Shown here in pieces: positions 31,353 to 38,269 of a stretch of DNA of 64,000 bases. Numbering within the stretch: the first letter of the stretch is position 1; every line of letters starts with the position of its first letter. The position numbers and the translations under genes were made by a program. Source of the stretch: Ferrimonas sp048263965 (GTDB taxonomy: Bacteria; Pseudomonadota; Gammaproteobacteria; Enterobacterales; Shewanellaceae); assembly GCF_048263965.1 (NCBI RefSeq), contig NZ_JBLXDO010000003.1, positions 124,001-188,000 of the forward strand, read 5' to 3'. The notes beneath the pieces were generated by a model. The model saw only the letters and a list, made by a program, of their open reading frames with translations, was not told the origin of the DNA and ran no database searches.

Positions 31353-31823
31353 CTACGCCTCGACCAGTGCCTCGCAGAGCTGTCTCTGCCAGGACTCCAC
31401 CCAGGGCAGAGCCACCTGTTCGGGCTCCATGGTCTCGCAGGCATCGATCTGCAGGCGCTCACCGATGCGGACAGCGGTCAGTTCGGCAAGCAGCTCATCA
31501 AACTGGCGTCCGGCCCCACAGAAGGTGTCACCATAGCTGGAGTCACCCAGGGCAATCACGCCATAGCGCAACTTGGGCATCAGGGGAAACTGATCTTTAA
31601 GAGAAAGGAAAAGGGGGAGCAGGTTGTCCGGAAGATCGCCACTGCCCGTGGTGGAGGTCACCACCAGCCAGGCGTCGCTGCCCTCCGCCAGCAGTTGTTC
31701 CGCGCTCTGGGCGTCACTGATGGCAGCCTGATGGCCTTGTACCTGCAGAGCCTGGCACACCTGCTCCGCCGTGAACTCGGCGCCACCATACACCGACCCC
31801 ACTAACACACTGATCCTGGCCAT
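31353..31823 (-). CDS. yqcA: Flavodoxin YqcA/MioC family
   Basis: A 156-residue FMN-binding electron carrier. The N-terminal GSVYGGAEFTAEQV is the phosphate-binding loop. TSTTGSGDLPDNLLPLF and YGVIALGDSSYGDTFCGAG form the FMN loops, and the C-terminal EPEQVALPWVESW resembles E. coli YqcA. In E. coli yqcA lies beside truC-yqcC, and the same neighbourhood occurs here. It is probably cotranscribed with the downstream PTS gene. The redox partner is not evident. Confidence 0.85.
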   Translation of the reverse strand: MARISVLVGSVYGGAEFTAEQVCQALQVQGHQAAISDAQSAEQLLAEGSDAWLVVTSTTGSGDLPDNLLPLFLSLKDQFPLMPKLRYGVIALGDSSYGDTFCGAGRQFDELLAELTAVRIGERLQIDACETMEPEQVALPWVESWQRQLCEALVEA

Positions 31824-31867
31824 CGAGCTACATCCTGTTAATGACTTGATAAATTCCCAATTCCACC

Positions 31868-32008
31868 TTACTGTAAGGACCGAAAAGGCGCAACAACCGC
31901 GCCAACGGGGGCAGGATGCAGTTCCGTCAGAGAGTACGCCGTATTCATCACAGGATTCACATCAAGCGGCAGCGTATCCGCCGCCTGACCTATTTCACCC
32001 AAACCCAT
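31868..32008 (-). CDS. Possible small protein (46 aa) between truC and yqcA
   Basis: I do not recognise this gene. The frame runs from ATG 32008 to TAA 31868 and encodes 46 residues starting MGLGEIGQAADTLPLDVN and ending APFRSLQ. It fills most of the gap between truC and yqcA on the same strand, with spacings of 23 and 44 bp. Against it, no ribosome site sits at normal distance (a GGGAG lies about 14 bases upstream) and its alanine codons are mostly GCG, whereas neighbours prefer GCC. It could be a real micro-gene, a decayed gene or chance. Confidence 0.3.
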   Translation of the reverse strand: MGLGEIGQAADTLPLDVNPVMNTAYSLTELHPAPVGAVVAPFRSLQ

Positions 32009-32031
32009 CAGGAAAATTTGGGCTCCCTGCC

Positions 32032-32790
32032 TCAGTCCGCCCCCAGCGGCTCAAGAAGACGGTAACTCTTCTGCTCGGTCGACCAACCAAACGCCTCGAA
32101 CAGGCGCAGCCACTCCTCCTCCAGCCCGGTTTCCAGCTCGATACGCTCGCCGGTCACCGGATGATCAAAGCACAGAGCCTTGGCCAGCAACCATAAACGC
32201 TGCACCCCGAAGTGATCCCGGTAGAACTTGTTGTGGCGTCCATCACCATGACTGGTGTCGCCGATGATGGGGTGCCGCAGGTGCGCCATGTGACGACGAA
32301 GCTGATGCTTGCGGCCGGTCAGGGGTTTCATCGCCACCAGGGTATAACGACAGCTGTCGTAACGTCCCACGGGATAGGGCAGCTCCACCTGATGCAGGGG
32401 ACGGTAACGGGTGACCGCTTCCTGGGCCTCCTTGTCCTTATCCGCCTGGGCGTCGGCGATCTTATCCAGCTCCTCCTTCAGCGGGTAGTCCAGCTCTCCC
32501 GCCTCATTGAGGTACCCGCGGACCAGCGCCAGGTACTCCTTGTGGATGCCCTGTTCGGCAAACTGGGGCTGCATGATTCGGGCAATCTCGGCGGACTTTC
32601 CGAACAACAGGATGCCCGACGTGGGCCTGTCCAGCCGGTGCAGCGGGTACACATGACAGCCCACCTGGTCCCGAACCATCTGCATGGCAAACTCGGTTTC
32701 CCGCTTGGCCAGCCAGCTGCGATGCACCAACAGGCCGCTGGGCTTGTGCACCGCCACCAGGTGCTCATCCTCAAACAGAATCTCAAGCAT
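32032..32790 (-). CDS. truC: tRNA pseudouridine(65) synthase
   Basis: Isomerises uridine-65 in tRNA. The 252-residue protein of the RluA superfamily begins MLEILFEDEHLVAVHKPSGLLVHRS, as in E. coli TruC, and has the catalytic aspartate in HRLDRPTSGILLFGK. The ATG at 32790 (GAGG six bases upstream) is chosen; an ATG at 32802 is possible. It overlaps the yqcC 3' end by 8 bp, so the pair is translationally coupled as in E. coli. Confidence 0.93.
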   Translation of the reverse strand: MLEILFEDEHLVAVHKPSGLLVHRSWLAKRETEFAMQMVRDQVGCHVYPLHRLDRPTSGILLFGKSAEIARIMQPQFAEQGIHKEYLALVRGYLNEAGELDYPLKEELDKIADAQADKDKEAQEAVTRYRPLHQVELPYPVGRYDSCRYTLVAMKPLTGRKHQLRRHMAHLRHPIIGDTSHGDGRHNKFYRDHFGVQRLWLLAKALCFDHPVTGERIELETGLEEEWLRLFEAFGWSTEQKSYRLLEPLGAD

Positions 32791-33103
32791 CTTGTGCCTC
32801 ACTCATGAGAGTGTCCAGCCTGGACAATATGACGATCACCTCGCGATGACCCGCCAGGGCCTCTTCCGCCATGGGCGTCACCGCCACCTTGGTGGGCAGG
32901 GCCGCACCGGCGTCCAGCAGGGCAAACAGCCTGGGCAGGTAGATAAACTGAAGCCACTGCTCAAATCTCAAGGTGTCCACGGCAAAGGGCTGAGTACTGG
33001 CCAGCGCCAGGGCCGACACCGGCTCTGACTGCCACAAGCCATCTTGAATCAATTGCGCCTGCAACCGCTCAAGTTCGCGGCGCACCGCCATCTTCAGGGT
33101 CAT
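32783..33103 (-). CDS. yqcC: YqcC family protein (DUF446)
   Basis: A 106-residue all-helical protein with the family core PFAVDTLRFEQWLQFIYLPRLFALL. Its molecular function is unknown. Strong linkage to truC in many gammaproteobacteria suggests a related role. It is the first gene of the yqcC-truC unit and is divergent from the DUF3549 gene. Confidence 0.85.
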   Translation of the reverse strand: MTLKMAVRRELERLQAQLIQDGLWQSEPVSALALASTQPFAVDTLRFEQWLQFIYLPRLFALLDAGAALPTKVAVTPMAEEALAGHREVIVILSRLDTLMSEAQDA

Positions 33104-33160
33104 CTCTCACTCCAGGGGATCAAATGGTGCGGAATCATACCATCCCATTCTGCTTGCCCC

Positions 33161-33166
33161 TATAAT
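33161..33166 (+). promoter_or_regulatory. TATAAT -10 element upstream of the DUF3549 gene
   Basis: A perfect TATAAT lies 48 bp ahead of the ATG at 33214. No good -35 is seen at 16-18 bp, so only the -10 is called. Confidence 0.4.
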
Positions 33167-33213
33167 AGCGCGCTCAATTGCTTTACAGCCGTGCCAGAAA
33201 CCAGAGAGCGCTC

Positions 33214-34230
33214 ATGGAAAACATCACCACTTTGCATCAGTTCCTCCAGGCCGCAGGCGTCCAGTACCAGGTGTTTGACCTGGGGCGCCGGGTGGTTCCC
33301 CTGGATCCCATCGAGTTTGCCCAGGTGGAGGCAACCCAAAGCCCCTACCCTTACCCCCGCAGCGGTCATGCCTGGCTTGGGGTATTGTTCTGGAACCCTG
33401 CCCTGTCTCAAGACCACTATATCTGGTTCATCAAACTGCCCCTGGATGAGCGAGGCCTGCTGAACCCTGCCGCCCGCAGCCAGTTTCTGCAGACCGTGGT
33501 GGACGCCCTGGGCAAGGATCCCACCGCCCCCATGACTCAGGAGCAGCAGGAGCAGCTCAAGAGCAACCCCTTTATCTTCCAGCCCAGCCAGGACAAGCTG
33601 GCGGTGTTCCATGCCCGCATCAATGCCCAACTGGCCCGCCCCGCCTCCATCTACTACGAACACTGCCAAAGCTACCTGAAGGGCCAGTTAGGCTGGGACA
33701 ACTGGCAGCAACTGGGCCTGCAGGGGCTGGCGGACAACCTGGCCCGTCTGAGCCAGGCACAGCGTGATGAGGAGTTACCCCAGGCCATTGGCCAGATGCC
33801 CCCCGAGCCCCTGGCCGCCTTTGCCTCGGTGGCGGAACACTTCCCCTGCTCGCCTCAGATGGCCGAGGCCTGGCTGACCCTGATGGGTGAAGGCGACCAT
33901 GACGCCATCAATCAGATGGTCCTTCGCGGCCTGGCTGGACATCAGGCGTCCCTGGCCAAGGCGATCGAGTTGGCTCTGCCCCAGGCCAGTGCCGACACCC
34001 TGGTGGTGATCGCCGCCCGCTGCTGGAGCGCCCTAACCCACCCGCCACTGCTGAAGGCCTACCTGACCCGACTGGCAAAACTGGATAAAACCTTGTTCGT
34101 AGGTCTTTACTCTGATCTGGTTTCCATGCCAACGTTACGTCAACAGGTTTTGAGTGTCCTGAGGGACCCCGAGCGGGATCAGGCGCTGGCAGAAGCCATT
34201 GGCCACCTCATGCAAAGTGTTAAGGCGTAA
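33214..34230 (+). CDS. DUF3549 family protein
   Basis: A 338-residue soluble protein without signal peptide or membrane segments. It begins MENITTLHQFLQAAGVQYQVFDLGRR. Two features match my memory of the DUF3549 family of Shewanella-like bacteria: the motif GHAWLGVLFWNPALSQDHYIWF and a helical C-terminal half resembling HEAT-like repeats. The function is unknown. It lies 3 bp upstream of the DUF3301 gene, with which it is surely cotranscribed. The start at ATG 33214 is preferred over an upstream in-frame start at 33178. Confidence 0.8.
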   Translation: MENITTLHQFLQAAGVQYQVFDLGRRVVPLDPIEFAQVEATQSPYPYPRSGHAWLGVLFWNPALSQDHYIWFIKLPLDERGLLNPAARSQFLQTVVDALGKDPTAPMTQEQQEQLKSNPFIFQPSQDKLAVFHARINAQLARPASIYYEHCQSYLKGQLGWDNWQQLGLQGLADNLARLSQAQRDEELPQAIGQMPPEPLAAFASVAEHFPCSPQMAEAWLTLMGEGDHDAINQMVLRGLAGHQASLAKAIELALPQASADTLVVIAARCWSALTHPPLLKAYLTRLAKLDKTLFVGLYSDLVSMPTLRQQVLSVLRDPERDQALAEAIGHLMQSVKA

Positions 34231-34233
34231 GGA

Positions 34234-34650
34234 ATGTTGAATCTCACCGATCTTATTCTGGGACTGGTGGTGTGCGGAATCGCCGCCATCTTCTGGCAGT
34301 TGAGGCAGATCTCCGAGATCGCCGAGTTTCATGCCAAGCGGGTATGTCAAAAGCGACGTCTGCAGTGGGTCAGCACCGCCAGGGTGCGCGCCCGGCTGGG
34401 GTTTATAGCCGGCCAGGGGCTGGGGTGGAATACCCGCTACCAGTGTGAGTTCTCCACCGACGGCATGAACCGATTGCACGCCACTGTGGTGATGAGCGGT
34501 AAGAAGCTTAAGGATGTGGAGATGCCCTTCTACCCCGAGCCCGAGTGGCAAGAGGTGCCTCTAAGCAAGGGGCGCATCGGTGGGTGCGGCGGCGGCAGCG
34601 CTCCCGCCTCCAGTTGCTCCAGTGGCAACTGCTCCAGCGGCTGCAAGTAA
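34234..34650 (+). CDS. DUF3301 family membrane-anchored protein
   Basis: A 138-residue protein with one N-terminal membrane helix (LTDLILGLVVCGIAAIFWQL), a basic segment on the cytoplasmic side, and a Cys/Gly/Ser-rich tail with six cysteines in its last 24 residues (CGGG..., SSCSSGNCSSGC). Such a tail could bind metal. It resembles the DUF3301 proteins of Shewanella. It forms a two-gene operon with DUF3549 and ends at a strong terminator facing csrB. Confidence 0.8.
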   Translation: MLNLTDLILGLVVCGIAAIFWQLRQISEIAEFHAKRVCQKRRLQWVSTARVRARLGFIAGQGLGWNTRYQCEFSTDGMNRLHATVVMSGKKLKDVEMPFYPEPEWQEVPLSKGRIGGCGGGSAPASSCSSGNCSSGCK

Positions 34651-34654
34651 ACAA

Positions 34655-34690
34655 TAAAAAAGCCTGACACGAGTCAGGCTTTTTTATTGT
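34655..34690 (+). terminator. Terminator of the DUF3549-DUF3301 operon
   Basis: An AGCCTGAC / GTCAGGCT stem with an ACGA loop, preceded by six A and followed by T6. It could also stop minus-strand readthrough past csrB. Confidence 0.9.
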
Positions 34691-34755
34691 GGTTTCCTTT
34701 GTCCGACCTCAACGGCACGAACCTCTGCCCCTTGGTGCTGCACTTTTTGAAACCA

Positions 34756-34786
34756 CAAATAGAACGGGGCGCACAGAGTGCGCCCC
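34756..34786 (-). terminator. csrB terminator
   Basis: A perfect 9-bp stem GGGGCGCAC / GTGCGCCCC with a 3-nt loop is followed on the minus strand by GTTCTATTT. The T tract is imperfect but the stem is very stable. Confidence 0.8.
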
Positions 34787-35123
34787 TAGATATTACACGC
34801 TAAGCAATCCCGCTATAATTCGTGCTCCCTGCATCATCCTTGCGTACCACTCGCTTCCTGCGATCTTCCCTGTGCTGATCCTTCAGCATCCCTGTACATT
34901 GCTGTACTGTTCTCCTTAACACGATAACATCCTGTTATCGAACGCTTCTCCGTCCTGGAGGTGTCCTGTACCTTCCTTGGGATTCTGCAATCCTGGCAGA
35001 GTGGCTCCCCTTTCAAGTCTCACCATCCTAGTGATGTCTGTCCGGTTCGCCCAAACCGTCTCATTAATGGCAACTCCCTGTCACGCATCTCCAAGTCGAT
35101 TTAGAAGCCTGTTCCCTTGGCAC
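34757..35123 (-). ncRNA. csrB: CsrB-type regulatory RNA (CsrA-sequestering)
   Basis: The minus strand between the DUF3301 terminator and the GNAT gene has no good open frame but about 20 GGA motifs in ~365 nt. Many sit in hairpin loops: GATAAC-AGGAT-GTTATC (34923-34939), CTCC-AGGAC-GGAG (34948-34960) and TGCTGA-AGGA-TCAGCA. The RNA ends in a strong GC hairpin. This is the architecture of CsrB/RsmB RNAs, which bind many CsrA dimers and relieve CsrA repression. Length (~367 nt) and location near yqcC-truC and syd match E. coli csrB. The ends are estimated from the promoter (-10 TAGACT) and terminator. Confidence 0.9.
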
Positions 35124-35130
35124 ACTTCAA

Positions 35131-35158
35131 AGTCTACTCAGATCACAGAAACAAACAA
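35131..35158 (-). promoter_or_regulatory. Putative csrB promoter
   Basis: On the minus strand TTGTTT (35153-35158) and TAGACT (35131-35136) are separated by 16 bp. This predicts transcription from about 35123, which gives an RNA of the size expected for CsrB. Confidence 0.5.
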
Positions 35159-35297
35159 GATGGGGGACCAAATCAATGGATGGTTAATTATTGGCCAACT
35201 TTGGGGTTCAAATCAACCTTTATTCCTTACAATCAGCCACTTGGGTTTTGGTAACGAGATTGGGCCTGCCAAAAGACCCACCATTTTCCTACAGGCT

Positions 35298-35315
35298 TGT
35301 AAGAGATCTCGCACA
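35298..35315. promoter_or_regulatory. UvrY/GacA-type box upstream of csrB
   Basis: TGTAAG-AGATCT-CGCACA matches the response-regulator consensus TGTAAG-N6-CTTACA in the left arm and at four of six positions in the right. It is centred about 180 bp upstream of the predicted csrB start, the usual placement of UvrY/GacA sites for Csr RNAs. It implies control of csrB by a BarA-UvrY-like system encoded elsewhere. Confidence 0.6.
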
Positions 35316-35322
35316 AAATCCA

Positions 35323-35967
35323 TCAGCCCGATTGAGCCACACCATCCCGATCGACCGCATCGAAGTACATTAATTGACCGGTTACGTCGCCTAAAGTCAC
35401 CTTTTCCATGGACTTGAACCCCTTTCGGGCAAACAACTGCTCGTGCTTAGGTTGGGACACAAACACCGCCAACCCCTGGGAGTCACTCTCAGACAACAGC
35501 TGCAGCAGGGAGGCCAGAACCTGACCACCGATCCCCTGGTTCTGATGCTGGGGATGAACGGCAATCAGCTGCAACAACCAGTAGTCATCACCGGGCAACA
35601 TCCCCTTGAGTTCATCTTCCCGCTCCATCCAGTGACGGGTGGGGCTCCAGCCGGTGCCCAAAGCCATCTTCAGTCGCCAGTACCAGTAACGACTTTCCCC
35701 TTGCGGGTACTCCTTGTCGACGATACAGGCAACCGCCACCAGGACATCCCCCTCATAGAAACCCACCAGCTTCTGTTTATGCTGCCAAAGCTCAGCCAAC
35801 TCCTCGCGCAACGCAGCCCGGAGCTTCTGACCATAGCCCTGCCGGCCGAAGGCCTGCTGAAAAAACAGGTCATCGTGATAGGCGTTGTAGAGTAACGAAG
35901 CCGCAACCCTCAGCTCTTCAGCCGTCAGGTAGCCGGCCTTGATCTCGGCGCTCTGCCCTTGGCCCAT
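35323..35967 (-). CDS. GNAT family N-acetyltransferase
   Basis: A 214-residue predicted acyl-CoA-dependent transferase. The acetyl-CoA pyrophosphate loop is visible as LIAVHPQHQNQGIGGQVLASLL at about residues 135-156, preceded by a typical GNAT beta-sheet core, with a C-terminal ARKGF element. The ATG at 35967 follows AGGAGAGAG, whereas an upstream extension to 36087 lacks a ribosome site. The substrate is unknown. Its stop codon lies just ahead of the UvrY-like box of csrB on the same strand. Confidence 0.8.
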   Translation of the reverse strand: MGQGQSAEIKAGYLTAEELRVAASLLYNAYHDDLFFQQAFGRQGYGQKLRAALREELAELWQHKQKLVGFYEGDVLVAVACIVDKEYPQGESRYWYWRLKMALGTGWSPTRHWMEREDELKGMLPGDDYWLLQLIAVHPQHQNQGIGGQVLASLLQLLSESDSQGLAVFVSQPKHEQLFARKGFKSMEKVTLGDVTGQLMYFDAVDRDGVAQSG

Positions 35968-36116
35968 ACTCTCTCTCCTGCGTTCAACTCTCTCTACACA
36001 CACCTTGATAACACAAGATCTTTTTCCAGTGTACCCCGAGCATTGGTTTAGGGCCCGACCAAGGCTCAGCTTTGAGACTACACTCAAGGTGATTCTTCAA
36101 TGGAAAGGATGCAGTT

Positions 36117-36350
36117 ATGGACACCACCAAAGCCAACCTGAACAGCCTGTTCGACCAACTGGGCATGGCCAGTGATCCGGTTTCCGTCTCCCACTTTATC
36201 CAGGGCTATCACCTCGACGCCAATACCCCCATCGAAGCCGCAGGCTTCTGGACCCAGGCACAGGCTGATTTTCTCAAAGAGGGACGCAGCAGTGATGGAG
36301 AGTGGAGTGAAGTGATCGATCAGCTGGACACCCTGCTACACAAGAATTAA
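36117..36350 (+). CDS. DUF2789 family small protein
   Basis: A 77-residue acidic helical protein beginning MDTTKANLNSLFDQLGM, with the family-type stretch HFIQGYHLDANTPIEAAGFW. It has no signal peptide or membrane segment. The function is unknown; the DUF2789 assignment is from memory of the family. It has its own promoter region opposite the GNAT gene and ends at a shared terminator. Confidence 0.75.
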   Translation: MDTTKANLNSLFDQLGMASDPVSVSHFIQGYHLDANTPIEAAGFWTQAQADFLKEGRSSDGEWSEVIDQLDTLLHKN

Positions 36351-36351
36351 A

Positions 36352-36385
36352 GAAAAAACGCCGGCTGTGCCGGCGTTGTCTCTTC
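36352..36385. terminator. Bidirectional terminator between DUF2789 and DUF3192 genes
   Basis: An 8-bp stem ACGCCGGC / GCCGGCGT with a TGT loop. The minus strand continues into six T, so it mainly ends the DUF3192 gene. Confidence 0.75.
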
Positions 36386-36402
36386 TCTGGTGCTCTGCCA
36401 AT

Positions 36403-36789
36403 CTAGATGGAGTTGCTGTAGGCCTTGTTGCCCCAACCTACGACTTTACCCCCTTCAAACACCACCGGGGTGCACTCATCCTTGGAGGTTTTTCCGTCTC
36501 CTTTGGTACGGTGAGTTCGATAGAACAGCACCTGAACCTCCTTGCTCTCTTCACGATAGAGCTCGTTGAACTCGGCCGTACCCATCAAGGCCACCACCTG
36601 GTCCACGCTCATGCCGGGGCTTAGCTGGGACAATCTCTCCCGGTTGCGCTTCTCCACCTCCTCCCAGGAGCTGTGACTGTCGCCATCCCAGGAGTCTCCC
36701 TCCCAGCCATCACCTCCCACGGCGACAACACACCCGGACAGGCTCAGGGTCAGGACAATGGCGGCGGGCAGCATCAGTTGGTTCTTCAT
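36403..36789 (-). CDS. DUF3192 family lipoprotein
   Basis: A 128-residue predicted lipoprotein with signal peptide and lipobox LSGC near residue 20. A glycine, aspartate and tryptophan-rich linker (GGDGWEGDSWDGDSHSSW) is followed by a SmpA/BamE-like small domain, SQLSPGMSVDQVVALMGTAEF. This fits DUF3192. It probably faces the periplasm from an envelope membrane. The function is unknown. Confidence 0.78.
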   Translation of the reverse strand: MKNQLMLPAAIVLTLSLSGCVVAVGGDGWEGDSWDGDSHSSWEEVEKRNRERLSQLSPGMSVDQVVALMGTAEFNELYREESKEVQVLFYRTHRTKGDGKTSKDECTPVVFEGGKVVGWGNKAYSNSI

Positions 36790-36945
36790 TCTTCGTTCTC
36801 CTTGTCAAACTCGATAACGGCTAAGGAGTAGCAAGAGGTTTGCCAAAAATTAAAGCCATTAATTTTCAATTAGTTAAATATATCTCTTGTCTCAGTTTTA
36901 GGAATTGCGCCACACTGTTGGTAAATCTCACTACTTTTTATCAAC

Positions 36946-37230
36946 ATGAACCATGACATTCTTCTCGCCTTGGCCAAACTGCACCGTCAGGGGCAGGAGG
37001 TCACCCTGGCCAAACTGAAGGCGGCCGCCACTGACCGCCACCCCATGCCAGCGCTGATCCAGGCGATCAAGGCCTATCAGGCTGATCCGGAAGGCGTGCT
37101 GGCGCAGCTTCCCGAGGCGCCGCAACCGCCGCCGATTGAGGAGGACCGCCTCAGTCAACTGGAGCGTCAGGTGCAGGAACTGACTGCCCGCCTGGCCGCT
37201 GTAGAAGCGAAGCTTGACCGAACCTCGTAG
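36946..37230 (+). CDS. Hypothetical coiled-coil protein
   Basis: I do not recognise a named family. The 94-residue protein has an N-terminal helix-turn-helix-like segment (LAKLHRQGQEVTLAKLKAAATDRHPM), a proline-rich hinge (PEAPQPPPIEE) and a C-terminal heptad-repeat coiled coil (LSQLERQVQELTARLAAVEAKL). That layout could mean a small DNA-binding or adaptor protein that oligomerises through its tail. It precedes the Zn-ribbon gene by 69 bp, but a promoter between them suggests independent expression. Confidence 0.7.
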   Translation: MNHDILLALAKLHRQGQEVTLAKLKAAATDRHPMPALIQAIKAYQADPEGVLAQLPEAPQPPPIEEDRLSQLERQVQELTARLAAVEAKLDRTS

Positions 37231-37243
37231 GGTCCATATCTCC

Positions 37244-37271
37244 TTGCTCCGAATGGCTCGGCCGTTATAAT
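37244..37271 (+). promoter_or_regulatory. Sigma-70 promoter upstream of the Zn-ribbon gene
   Basis: TTGCTC (37244-37249) and TATAAT (37266-37271) with a 16-bp spacer, 28 bp ahead of the ATG at 37300. Confidence 0.6.
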
Positions 37272-37299
37272 TGCCCGCCTGACGATACTGGAGCCCCCT

Positions 37300-38076
37300 A
37301 TGTACCTGGTCGAACTTCGCTTTGAGTGCTTTGCCGACACCACCCTCTCCCAGGTGGAGTACGCCATCAACCAACTGGTGGAGGCGTGGCGGGCCAATGG
37401 CCAGATTCTGGGGAAAGAGTTCCCTGTCATGCAGCACGACGCCGAGTTCAGGCTACGAGCCCTCTGCCCGGAAGAGGAGAGCCTTCACCCCAGGTTTCAC
37501 TCCGCCTGGGCCCAGAGGCGCATCGACCTGCTGGCAGAGGCCAAACTGACCCGCCCCCGGCTCAAGGTACTGGGCAGGGACATCAACAGTGAGGCCAGCT
37601 CCCCGGTGCTGCCCACCAACTGGCAACTGCTCTACACCACCTATGTGCACACCTGCTCGCCACTGAGAGACGGCGAGACCATGATGCCCGTACCCCTGTA
37701 CCGGTTGCCCGCTACCTTTAACGGCGACCACAAAGCCCTGATCAAGTGGCAGAGTGAATGGCAGGCCTGTGATGAACTGCAGATGGCCGGCAGTGGCGCC
37801 GTGGAGTTCGCTGCCCTGGATGAGATCACCAAGGTCAACAGCGCCCTGTTTCGTCGGGGCTGGGATCTGCGCGGACGCATCGAGTACCTGACCAAGGTCC
37901 CCACCTACTACTACCTCTATCGGGTCGGTGGTGGCTCACTGGCGGAGGAGAAAGCCCGCCCCTGCCCTCGCTGTGGCAATCAGGAGTGGTACCTGGGCGA
38001 GACCATCCACGACCTGTTCCACTTCGTCTGTCACGACTGTCGCCTGGTGTCCAACCTCTCCTGGGATCTGATCTAG
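37300..38076 (+). CDS. DUF2310 family Zn-ribbon-containing protein
   Basis: A 258-residue cytoplasmic protein beginning MYLVELRFECFADTTLSQVEYAINQL. A C-terminal zinc ribbon is formed by CPRCGNQEW (about residues 225-233) and FVCHDCRLVSN (near 247-257), four cysteines in two CxxC pairs. The sequence fits DUF2310 of Alteromonadales and Vibrionales. No catalytic motif is visible; nucleic acid or protein binding is possible but unproven. Confidence 0.78.
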   Translation: MYLVELRFECFADTTLSQVEYAINQLVEAWRANGQILGKEFPVMQHDAEFRLRALCPEEESLHPRFHSAWAQRRIDLLAEAKLTRPRLKVLGRDINSEASSPVLPTNWQLLYTTYVHTCSPLRDGETMMPVPLYRLPATFNGDHKALIKWQSEWQACDELQMAGSGAVEFAALDEITKVNSALFRRGWDLRGRIEYLTKVPTYYYLYRVGGGSLAEEKARPCPRCGNQEWYLGETIHDLFHFVCHDCRLVSNLSWDLI

Positions 38077-38154
38077 AGCCTGACTGCCCCAGGGGCCGCG
38101 TCCTAAGACTAAAGTCTATGGGCAAGACCGAATATCCCCGGCATACTCAAACAT

Positions 38155-38172
38155 CGGCTCAACACTGAGCCG
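38155..38172 (+). other. Hairpin in the aldehyde dehydrogenase leader
   Basis: A 7-bp perfect stem CGGCTCA / TGAGCCG with an ACAC loop lies in the 193-bp gap before the aldehyde dehydrogenase gene. There is no T tract, so it is not a terminator; it could be a leader structure or a protein-binding palindrome. Confidence 0.4.
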
Positions 38173-38269
38173 CCATCCACAGAGCTTTCGGCACCGCCGA
38201 AGCCCAAGTCGTATCAGGGCAGGTCGTCTCCGCCGTGTCGTGGCTCGCAAACCGCGAAGGAGACGCACC

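Noticed and set aside
34690..35322. Short open frames in the csrB region (e.g. plus-strand frames from 34689 and 34977)
   Set aside because: No coding character; the region is fully explained by the CsrB RNA and its promoter.
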